From the NCBI RefSeq assembly GCF_026151205.1, contig NC_087073.1, positions 13,287,837-13,351,836 of the forward strand: a stretch of DNA of 64,000 nt, in the 5' to 3' direction. Below the pieces are notes generated by a model. The model worked only from the letters and a program-made list of their open reading frames with translations. It was not told where the DNA came from and searched no databases. Numbering within the stretch: the stretch's first letter is position 1; every line of letters begins with the position of its first letter. Positions 12,101 through 24,100 of this stretch are shown one piece after another. Position numbers and translations under genes: made by a program. The DNA is from Bolinopsis microptera (taxonomy: Eukaryota > Ctenophora > Tentaculata > Lobata > Bolinopsidae).

Positions 12101-15100
12101 TAGTTAAGTTAAACTGGCATTTTTATTACATTTTTAAACCTGAAAGATCAAATAGCTGTAATGAAGTTCTCTTACGAGTAACTAAGAAGTTCTCTGTTCA
12201 CCTGCTGTTAAGAGAGGATCTTAGTTCAGGTTCCATTTCCCTGACGATGATGAGAGCGTTAGCAGGAAGGTTCGAGAAAGGTTTGGAATCTCCACACAGG
12301 GGCAGATAAAGAACTACACTACTGAACACTTTCTCGCTACCCTGAAGGAGGAGGCTATTCAGGAAATCGTTAATATCCCAGGTTCTAAACTAAACCCCTT
12401 GTTTTGCTCACTTCCCAAAATCCAGATTTGTACTTGTTCTTGAGATGTAACACCCATGAATCATGATGTTTACCAAATAATTTGATAAAGCTGATAATAG
12501 GAAGTCCGAAGTCATGTTACCAGTTACCACCAGTCAGTATCTCCCGGATAACTAATCTGCTTCTCTTGACTAATTATTCTGAATATATGCGCATAATCAA
12601 TCGATTATACTGCATGAGACTAAATTAATGACTTGCAGACAGATGTTCAACGATCTGTTCGCTCAAATATTTATCTCTCGTTGGCACATTCTAACATTCT
12701 TGACTGAAATTGCTTTCGTACCTTTGTACTTGATAGAGTGCTTATCTTAAAGTTAAATGTTTTTACAGGCTCTAATGATGTATTTTTACGAAGTTTTCAA
12801 GCCTTACGTTGTGTGTTTCCCTTCGTGTCCAAAAGCATTATATTCTCATATACATTATGTATTATTGGCACGTTATTCGCTATGTAAACACACGTATGAA
12901 AGTTGCAACATAAGCAAGCAATATTTAGTAAGATGCAGAGTTAGTGTATTAATCGTTATACTGTTGTTCGTCGATTGTATAGTTTATTTTGTAGTTAATG
13001 TATGAAACATTAGAAAGCCGTGCGGAAAGTTTCGGAAAAGATGCCCCAGTCAAAACTGTTACTTTGTTAGCTTGGTATCTGGTTCAGAAACTTGTTTCTC
13101 ATGTTTACAGCACTTTTAAAAAGGAATACACAATAGATATTAGATTGGCGGGCAAATACGACACTACTTTCATACCATCAGATGGGGTCCGGACTCTAGG
13201 GCGTAAGACTCTAGGGCGTAAGACTCTAGGGTCTTAGGGTTAGGGTTAGGGTTAGGGTTAGGGTTAGGGTTAGGGTTAGGGTTTGGGTTAGGGTTAGGGT
13301 TAGGGTTAGGATAAGGGTTAGGGTTAGGGTTAGGGTGATGGTTAGGGTTAGGGCGCCGCCCTAAAGTCTCACGCCCTAGAGTCTTACGCCCTAGAGTCCC
13401 GGACCCCATCAGATAATAATATAATAATGACTCACAACATTAACCTGCAACTACTTTCATACCATCAGATAATAATATAATAATAACTCACAATATTGGC
13501 CTGTGACAGCCTTGAGACCGTCTTGAGAAGGGCAGCTACCACAGTATTGGTGGAGGTTTGTTTACCAAAACTAGATACTATCTCGTACAGTCCCTCTACT
13601 ACTTCACACAACCTGTCCACATCTCCACTACTCTCTGAAACAACATAGTTTAAACTAGTTTAGTAACTAAACTAACTATTAGTATAGCAGTTTAATTCAT
13701 GGAGTAGCCAGTAACCATTACTGATTACTGGCATTTACAGTAAAGTAATGAAATATCCCTAGTTATACAATAATGTGGTCGCATGTAATGTGGTAAAATA
13801 ACTACAAGTCCGGTAACTAACTGGTGGTGGAAACAAGAGCGAGTATAAGATGAGGAGCTAGTTTGTTAATGTAGTTCTTCACCTCTTCTTCCTCCCTAAA
13901 CACGTCTACTACCTGACAAAGTGACAATTAATTTCTACTAACGGTTACCTACTAAATGGTTAATATACACTAATAATTGGTTAATAAATGGTGATCATTG
14001 GTTAATGGTTACTTGTTACTGGTGGATACCAAGACCGTGTTTTACGTAAAATAACCAGCTATACCTGGCTCAGTCGTTAAATAGCATTTTAGTTATTCCT
14101 TTACTGGATTATAAGGATTATCTACATAATATGTGAAATATCTGTGAATATGTGAAATATGTGAAATATGTGATGGATGATCAAGTAAGAAGCGAGAATA
14201 GCACTTTAAACACAATGAGGATATTATTATTAAGGGACTGTCATAGAATTCTTAATGAATATTTGCAGAGCACAAAATAATCACAATTTAGCAGTTGCAC
14301 TCGTAATATTCATTCAGTCCAATGTCCATCGCTTGCTAGGTGCTCGCTAGTTATGTTTAAATCGGGTTTAGCTTGTAAGGTATCTGTAGGTACTATGTAG
14401 GATATAGGTAGAACTATGTAGGATATAGATAGAACTATGTAGGATATAGGTAGAACTATGTAGGATATAGGTAGAACTATGTAGGATATAGGTAGAACTA
14501 TGTAGGATATAGGTAGAACTATGTCGTGTTCTGTGAGTCAGGATACTCTAATGCGAGAGATGGGAGAGATGAGTAAATGTTACATGTAAAATGATTAGAT
14601 TCGGTTTATTTTTCTAATTTTGATCGCCAATACTCAGTAGACTTTATCAGTCATAAGAGCTTAAAACTTATCCATATTTTTTTTCTGAAAAGGTACCAGG
14701 TACTAACATTTGACGGTGAAAAATCGCCGCTCCTTTTTATCAAAGGTGCTTCGTCACCCGAGCTATAATTTTACGATTGACAATCGAATATTACTCGTAT
14801 TAATATCGGTCCCAAAAGGAATGCGTTCATCGTGTCCCAAAAGGTATGATAGCTGATAGTGATGTACAGGGTGGGTCAGAAACATTTCATAATTTTCATT
14901 TTGCTCTTATTTGATAACGGTGCTATGAAAAATATTTCTGTAATAAATGAGATGTAGTATAATCGAATATATTAATTGCGAAGTATAATTTCTGGACAGA
15001 AATTAGATTTTTAGCCAAAGCCCATTAATTTACATAATTCATAATTTTGTGCATGGTTCTCAGAAAAACTTCAATAATCTGGCCGTCAAAACTTTACACA

Positions 15101-18100
15101 TGGCTTCTCTAAAGCCAACTGAACATAGCCTCCAAGTTTGGTAAAAATTCGTACAACGTTTACAAACGTACACTTCACATTAGAGTGGTTTTAAGAAATC
15201 TCGATCTAGGCCGCTGAAGTGATTTTTCAAAAATGCGCTCTTCCATCACAAGCTCATTTTTGGGGTTTTGGTTGTACCGGATAATAAAAAAGGAAACTCT
15301 ACACTCCTGACACTTTTACGCAATGTCTATGAGTTTCTTGAAGTATGTTGGAGCTTTTTTAGAGCTAAAATCACCTATTTTATCTAACAGGCTTGTCCGC
15401 CGTGGCTAAATGGATCGGCGGCGGCGTTTCACTAAAATTACACCGGCGGCGGCGGCGTACGTCGGCGTGAGCCGTGAAATCAAGGCCAACTTAATTGAGG
15501 TCTATGAAATATGAATATGATCATGTACTTAATTTGGGTAATTTAGACTTAACTTCAACAAATGATGCTGGTATATTGTTATGGTATTATCTGCTATCAA
15601 ATAAAAGTTGAGACAAATTGATACAATTATTTTATTTAAGGTAAAATACATAAACAATAAATTATTGCTGAAATCAATGGATCTCTCAATCTTTTTGTTG
15701 GAAACAAAATCATAGTTTTTAGAACAAAACAGTGTTTAACATTCATCCTAGATCGCTGACTAGAAAGAATTAAACCTGCAGCCGACCAGGTTCTTTCAAT
15801 TTCCGCACTACTGGCGGGTATACAATGCACTATTCTTACTATGTTTGAGAGTATTGGGAAAGTTTTTTGCCTATCGGCCCAAAATCTTAAAAGTTCGATT
15901 TGTAAAATTTCTTCTTCAGTCAAACTTATGAGTAGGTATCTGCTCTTTCTCTAACTCAAATTTTTCTCTCTAACTCAAATTTTTTTCTCTAACTCAAATT
16001 TTTCTCTCTAACTCAAATTTTAGTCTCTAACTCAAATTTTTTCGAGATCGTCCACTGATGCGATGACCGGCCTCCAGAACACCGTTAGTGAAGCACAGTC
16101 CCTTGTCCAGTCTCTACGTGACCATTCTGCTCACCCTCCTACTCAACCTACAACCACCCTCCCCGAAATACCTGCACCACCAACACCGGTCCAGACTGTG
16201 GAACAGCCCTTCTCCAAGCTCGAAACTGGTGACCAGCTGAAGAGGTTTGACTTTAAGAGATTGGACTCTGAATTAACCTATGATAAAGTTTTCTCGAATA
16301 GAAAGGTTGCATATTTTGGCGATGCTCCTTACAAGTATTTAGGAGGGTACCACAGGGCAAAGCAATTAGACCCTGAGACGTACCTTGCTGAAATACTTGT
16401 AGCAGTTGATGATGTGTGCAAGACCAACAACATCAACTATAAGGATTTCAATAGCTGCATGATCACCAAATATGAATCACACGTCTCGTGTATACCTCCT
16501 CATTCCGATGATGAATCGTGTATAGTACCCGACAGCACTATACTTACCATTTCCCTGGGGGGTAAAAGGGATTTAGTTTTTCGTAGACGTCCTCCAGGCG
16601 AGTATCGCGATGAAACCGTGACAGTTCAACACGGCGACTGTTACACTATGACGCGAAAATCGCAGGACCTTTTTGACCATGCTGTTCCTCCGCAAACTCA
16701 GGCGGATTTTGAAGGTCCTCGAATCAGCTTAACCTTTAGACAGTTGGCCTCGGCACATTCCAGAAAATCTAGCAGCCATCAGTTGCGACCTCTACCCCAT
16801 CATAAAGTGAACCAGACCAAACGAGTGCTGATACTGTCTGACAGCAAAAACTGTAATTTTGACTGTTCTCAATTTCGTTCACCTGTCATAGCGTTCCGGG
16901 AAAACTTATTTTTCCTCCGCGACTTAAAGGAACACCGGGAATCGATTCAGCAAGCCGACATTGTACTCATAAGTGCTGGCATAAACGATATCCAGAAAAA
17001 CAGAGCGAGTGCCGTCCTGCTGCATAATCACATCAGAAGTTTCATAGAACAGTTCCCGCGCACTATGTTCTTATTCGATGCAGTCAGTCCACTATCGATA
17101 CATGCTGACCGATTCAACACCCACAACGACATTATCCAGTACCTTAATGAACTCATGTTTAAGTGCTCCCTTCACCATGACAACTTCAGACTCTTCGACA
17201 ACTCAAGTTTTAGTCTCGCTCACCTCGCTCGTGACGGTCTACATCTTAACTATATTGGACAGAGTGTATTATCAGATTGCTGGGTAAACTGTGTGCTCAT
17301 TGGACTGGGGTTCAGGCGTGGACCCCTACCTCTACGTGAGCACTTTAAACGTATGATATCTTATCCAATCTCTGGCCACTTTGGCACCTGAGCACGACGT
17401 ATTTTATATCTTAATGTCAAATTATCATGACAAAAATATCGAATCCTGAACAACTTTCCAGACTCGCGCTGAGTCGCAAACAATTTCATTAATCAAACAA
17501 ACGTAACTTATTTGAACAAACTATTACTATATTACCAAATTTTCCGTCATTTCAAATCAAAATTAGAAACTTAAATCAAATTCAAACTCAAGCACAAAGC
17601 ACATAATACAATCAACTACTTAAATGAACTTTTCCCTTATCCAGATTCCCTACCTTCTCACCTTATCTATCACACCTTATCAGCAAAACGCGAAATAAAC
17701 CCTGCTTGATAATAGTCCACGTCCCTACATCATAACAATTTCATATTATCTAATTCCTAACCTCATGCCGTACTCAGACAACGACGACGCAATATTTACA
17801 CGATATCTACACAGATATTTACACAGTACTCATTATACATACATCACACATTACTGTACATCTGACTCTGTACATTTGACTGATCTGTACATTTGACTCT
17901 GTACATTTGACTCTGAACATTCGACACATACATTACTGTACATATGGAAATTAGGCTCATGCACGGTGAGCTGCTGCCATCAAGTAATAGAAGAGAAGTT
18001 AAAGGTCAATCATAAAGGTAAAGGTGAAGTTTACTTAATTACTGTAGATAAGTCACGGTACTTTCTACACACAGGACTGAAAGTCTTCGTTAGAAGTATC

Positions 18101-21100
18101 TGACTAGGTCACGTTATTATTATCATATTCTGTATTAATAGTAAGTCTATACTCTCTTAAATATATCATAATATAACTATAATACTAACGAATATAATAC
18201 ATTATCTCATAGTTCTATGAACGAATCTCAGCGTTGCAACAAATGTAATACACGTATTCCTAAAGCACGTTCGTTCCTAATTTGCAGTCACTGCGACAAA
18301 ATAAAACATATGAAATGCATGAAGTTATCTAAGTCTGAGGCAAAAATAATTGCAGATTCTGGCTCTGCCTGGATATGTTATGACTGTATTTCCAGCGCCT
18401 TACCAGTAAATGCATGCCCCTCGGCAAAGCCACCGAGACAAGGGCCCGTCATAGGTCCTAAATTTAAAGTTCAATGCACATGCTGTAATGGCTGGATTTA
18501 CTCCCCCGCCAACCTGAAAACCTGCCACTGGTGCGAATCTAAAGTACATACCAAATGTCACTCCGACTTTTTAGGATGCAGAAATTGCTGTGAAAATATG
18601 ATCCCGGGATACTATGTACATTGCTATCAGCTATACTCATTACATACACATACTCACACCGGCATAATCCACAATCCCTACGATCGCTATCAGTTGATTA
18701 ACGAAATAGGAAATACAATTGACCAAGATCAGGAACTCGAATATTGGAATGAGATTTCTGATATTTTAGTTAGCTGCAATTACATGGAGCCGACCAATGT
18801 AAGTTCGTCAGGAGCATGTGATCTTAAGATATTTACCTTAAACATACGGGGACTTCTTAAAAACGTAAACAAATTAAGAGAAGATATATTCACGTACTCG
18901 AAGTATGATGTCCTTTGTTTTAACGAGACTAATCTCTTGCAGGATAAGCTTCCTAATGGTATTAATGACCTAGTGCTTGAGGGATTTTATGAACCACTGT
19001 TACGAGATCCAATACGTAGTTCTGGTCGTGGTGGGGGTTTAGCAATTTATATCAATACGCGCGTATGCGAATCTGAAAATATTGAAAAATTCTTTCCCCA
19101 AAACTTTGATGTGACAGACAAGAGTGGTGAATTCATGTTGGTAAAACTCCATAACTGCAAAGGCTTTAACAAAACAAAGATAATCGTCAATATATATCGG
19201 TCACCAGCATCAAAAAATCCTGATAATTTTAACAAACTCATTGACTCCCTATTACACGGCATGGAAAGGCACTCGAGAAAACATACTATATTAGTCGGTG
19301 ACTTCAATGTAGATCTTACACATTATGATACTGACAAACACTGTCAAAATTTGATTGAAACTATGACCAAATACGGTTTCTTTCAGCTAGTCTCACGTCC
19401 CACACGTATCACTGATCACAGTGCCACTCTTATAGATCATGTTTACAGCAATAATGTACAACACACACACAGCTGCAATGTTCTTACTGTTGACCTGTCT
19501 GATCATCTAGCCACTCTTGTTACTATCTCACTTGGGCAATACAGCCACATTGCAGGGAGTAGAAACAAACGACACAGAGTCGACCATGGAATGAATGTTG
19601 AAAAACGTATGTTTAACGAGTCGAACAACCTTAAATTTATAGAATTAATTGGATCCGAAATGTGGGAGGAAGTCACACGTGAAAATTGTGCTGATGAACA
19701 ATATAACAAATTTATTGAAATATACGGTCAGCATTATGATGAGGCATACCCAGTGAAAACCAATCATGTGCGCCGCAAATGTGAAAGGCAGGACCCCAAA
19801 CCTTTTATGCTACCCTGGCTTGAAATTGCATGTGCTCGTAAAAACAAATTATTCCATGCCAAAATAGTGGACCCAACGGAGGAAAACTACAAGGCTTACA
19901 AAAAGCATAAGGCATTCTGCGACAAGCACGTCAATAAGGCAAAAGACAAATACTACAAAACACAATTTGATAAGTATAAAGATTGTTCAAAGAAACAATG
20001 GCAGCTGATCAACACTCTACTTGGCAGAAAATCTAAATCTCATAACAAAATTAAACTCCAAAACGCCGACGGAAATATCATAAATAGTGACAGTGATGTA
20101 GCTGAGCACTTTAACTCTTACTTCTCCAACATTGCCACAAAAATCAAAGATGCGATCAGCGCGCGTACTGTATTCGATCCAGGGGGTTTTAAACATTACC
20201 TTAGCAGCCCAGCTTCGCAGTCTATGTTCGTAAGACCAACTACCGAAAGTGAAGTTGAACAAATTATTAGCAAGCTTAAGAATAAATCCACTCAAGACAC
20301 TAAAATTGAACCCCTAAAAATGGTAAAAGACTGCCCCTCCTTCTGTAAAGTCTTGTCCATAATCATTAACACATCATTTAGTCAAGGTATCTTCCCATCA
20401 TCTCTCAAAATAGCTAAAGTTATACCAATTCACAAAGGAGGCAGCAAATCCGACGCCACTAACTATCGACCCATATCTTTGCTGTGCACCTTTTCCAAAT
20501 TGTATGAAAAACTTATGCATAATAGAGTAATGGACTTCCTTGACAAGAAAGGCTCGCTCTTTGAAGGGCAATATGGCTTCCGGCCAGGCCGATCCTGTGA
20601 GCATGCTCTTTTGGATGCTCAACACACGATTCTGAATTCCCTTGCCAAAAAGGAAGTTGCTCTATTACTCCTAGTCGACTTTAGTAAAGCTTTTGACGTT
20701 TTGTCTCATGATGTATTGATCGACAAACTCCAGCACTATGGAATCCGTGGGCAAGCTTTGCAATGGTTTAAATCCTACCTGAGCACACGTCAGCAATATG
20801 TATGTTTGAATGGTATTAAATCAGCTCTTAAACCTATTACATACGGAGTTCCACAGGGCAGTATTATGGGACCTTTGTTATTCCTAATCTACATCAATGA
20901 TATGCCAAATATCAACAGTATGATAAAGTTTATACTCTACGCTGATGATGCAAACATCATAATAAAAGGCAAAAATGCAAACGATGTTATACAAAAATTC
21001 AACCAATTCTCCCACGAGTTTGTACGCTGGGTTGACTGTAATGGACTTGCACTTAATCTAAAAAAGACCTGCTATATGCTTTTCGGTGTTAGAAATACTG

Positions 21101-24100
21101 ATAATACTCCAAATATTCATATTGCAGACACACAATTAGAACGTAAAAGGGAAGCACGGTTCCTTGGCGTTATAATGGATGATAAACTAACATGGTCTAA
21201 GCATATAGCAGCTGTTAGATCAAAAATGATGCGGTATGTAGGAATTATGTATAAAATAAAACGTCACCTATCGATTCAAATAAGGCTACAGATATATCAA
21301 AGTTTTGTTCAATCGCATTTAAACTTCTGTTCAATTGTATGGGGGTTTGCAGCAAAAAATCACATTGAATCACTCTTCTCACGACAAAAACAGGGTATCA
21401 GGGCAGTAATGCCAGGTCACATTAATTACTTTTACAAAGACGGTCGACTGCCAGAACACACAAAACAATTTTTCAATAACAATGGTATACTCACGGTGCA
21501 CAGTGTTATTGTAAAAAACACACTAATTCTCATGCACCGAATCAAACATTTCCGCAGCTCAGTCCCTCAACAAATCTGTATGACTATCCCAGAAAATGCA
21601 CCCACTGCAAACTCAGATCACGTGACTGCAGCATCCTGGTTAGCCGAGTACAACACCACACATTTCAGATCTTCGATGTTCTTCAAAGGACCTTTACTCT
21701 CAATTTATGCTGTAAATGCAAATGTAAGCACCCTACCAACACTTTTTTCCATAAACCTTTTTAAATCGGCTACAAAACGCATGCTCTTGAACCTGCAGAG
21801 TGAAAATGACGATGACACGTGGCCCAGTTTCTTATTACATAATATTCCAGGTCTAAGAAGGTCACAACGTGTCTGAAAGTTACTGGACACAACGGTCATT
21901 ATATCAGTTTAGTGAATTAGTTAATTAGTTAATTAGTAAATCAGTTATTAGTCATATGGTTATTATTAAGTACTATATATTATATAATATTACAAAAATA
22001 AACTATGAATATATATTTGCACACAAAAAAACCAGAACAAACTGATCACAGACTAGCGGCAACTAATATTAATGGATAAGCCACACATCCTAAATTCCAG
22101 GTCCATATTTACACTGCCACATTCCCCACTATCACTATTTTCCTATCAGCACAAACCGTAATTAATTTATTTCAACAATCACAAACACTACATATCCAAA
22201 CTAATGGCATGGCATAGCATTATCTACGATATCCTAAATCAGTCCCTAACAAACTTAGCGCGAGTCTGAAAGGCTGTTGGAAGCACAGAGTGCTCCATAT
22301 TTTGTTTTTATCAATAAACTTTTTTTTTCATTTTCTTTTTTAATAAATTTATTAACTGCGTGCAAATTTGTGTTTCAGATTTGATCTATTTATGATATAT
22401 ATTTATGATTATGTAATAAAGTTATTAATATTATATTCGTAAACATTGGCTGGCTTACAAACCAGTCCCCAAACAAAACAAACAGTTCTTCTGATAATCA
22501 ATATTGTTAAGTTAGCTAAAGGTGTGTATCATGTGTGTGTTGCCCCTAGCCGCTAATCGCTATCAGTAACACTGATATCTTCAAATGAAGACAGAATTAT
22601 TTTGAAGTCAGAAAATGCACGCCGTACGCCGATGTACGCCGGGGTGTATCGGCGGCGTTCGGCGTGGCAAAATTACCCGGCGGCGGCGTTCGGCGGCGGC
22701 GGACAAGCCTGTTATCTAATCAAAATTTACCATCTGGACCAAGATAGCGAATACGCTAATAGTAATGGTACGAGCTCATTGTCCAAAATTAACCTATCAT
22801 AGTTATATTGAAAAGCAAATTCCAACGTAAAACGTTTTCTAGCACACCCTTTATATAATAGCAAGCGAGGAGCGAACGTATCTTCATACCCATTATCACA
22901 TAGATCTGCAGGAGAGTATGGATCACATTGCACACGCAGCAATAATAATATCGATGATCGAATTTTCTAAATTCCGTTGTCAAGGGGTTACGAGCAATTT
23001 TCCTTGCTCAATCTTAATTCTGAAATCACATGCCTCCTTGTGAGACTCGACATTTTTAGTTCTAATATTGTTTTTTATGCGGTGTTGCGACTTATCGTGT
23101 TGAGTTACACATTGGATAATTAATTTCCAGTAAGGACATGGAAATATAGGTTTGGAAATTAGATTTTAAAGTCCACACTCATAACACTAAATATAGTGAC
23201 AGCTACATGTTTGTTAGTTTGTTAGTCGTGCTTTAACATGGTTACTATTAGTACAGTTCACCTGAGTTTTCACGTTTCGTTATCCGTGTGATGATATTTT
23301 GTTCTGTGTTAAAAATATCAAGTAACAGTGCTGTCAGTGCTTCTACTGTAATAAAAGCTAGAAAATTAGCATTAAACTGCAAGATTAGATACACGGTTAC
23401 TAGACATTTGTAACACAAAAAACAATCTCTAATGTCTGATACATTAGCTTTTAATTATTATCTTCCCCATTTGCGAAACAAAACTCACCTGGAGTGCAAT
23501 TTGAGTCAGTTCGGCGACATTATCTCCGCTGTTTTTCTTGACACAGTCTAGCACATGTATCAGTATTTGTATTCCAAGATAACGAAATGCGGGTGCATAT
23601 TTTGAATCTCTGTCATATTTTGAGAGCTTGTCCTGAGGAGATATTTTATTGGTTTAGTCTGCCGATCATCCGTGAAACAACAGATCTGGCTAAGAGTAAC
23701 TTATCAATTTCCATAAATTTGGCATCATAAATGTATCAATTGGGTCCAAACCGTCAATCGCTTGATATTTAATGTAATATGCAAGTTTATCACGTCATAG
23801 CCATAACCCAGAATCAGGCGGTAATTAATTAAAGTTGTAAAACATTATTCAGTAAGTTTTTCGACATTCTACGTTTATAACCGCTTTGTGAATACCTTGT
23901 TATCAGGCCTTAATTACGTATGATTTTATGTTGTGGCTCTTCTTTTTCAAGAATAGATGTAGGGACGATAAAGCTGGGTCTTTCTTTTTAATCATAACTT
24001 AGATTTTCATTTAACTGCCCCTACTTTTAAAATTCAACAGGTTACGTTGTTTCGAAGCTTTACAATCAATCACGATCAGTCCCAGGACTCTCACTCAATC

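Larger units (their letters stand above)
16042..22330 (+). mobile_element. Two-ORF non-LTR retrotransposon (CR1/L2-like), ORFs intact
   Basis: Approximate limits of the LINE inside the hAT element. It has ORF1 (16063-17391), an 825-bp AT-rich spacer without a gene (17392-18216), ORF2 (18217-21876) and an AT-rich 3' tail. APE endonuclease plus reverse transcriptase in ORF2 and an esterase in ORF1 place it in the CR1/L2-like group of non-LTR elements. The exact 5' and 3' ends and target duplications could not be fixed. Both long frames are free of stops and motif losses, which suggests a young insertion. Confidence 0.7.
15388..22711. mobile_element. hAT-bounded insertion (7.3 kb) with 8-bp TSD, containing a nested LINE
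   Basis: The left end starts CAGGCTTGTCCGCC at 15388 and the right end finishes GGCGGACAAGCCTG at 22711, a perfect inverted pair. TTATCTAA lies directly outside both ends (15380-15387 and 22712-22719). An 8-bp duplication and CAG ends are typical of hAT transposons. GGCGG-rich subterminal repeats follow both TIRs (15412-15475 and 22617-22700). Only the last part of a hAT transposase remains, near the left end on the minus strand; most of the interior is a plus-strand LINE. The simplest reading is a LINE inserted into a hAT element. The remaining interior (21900-22610) is AT-rich with no ORF. Confidence 0.88.

Noticed and set aside
13170..13409. Minus-strand frame with NPNPNP repeats
   Set aside because: It is the translation of TTAGGG repeats on the other strand, not a protein.
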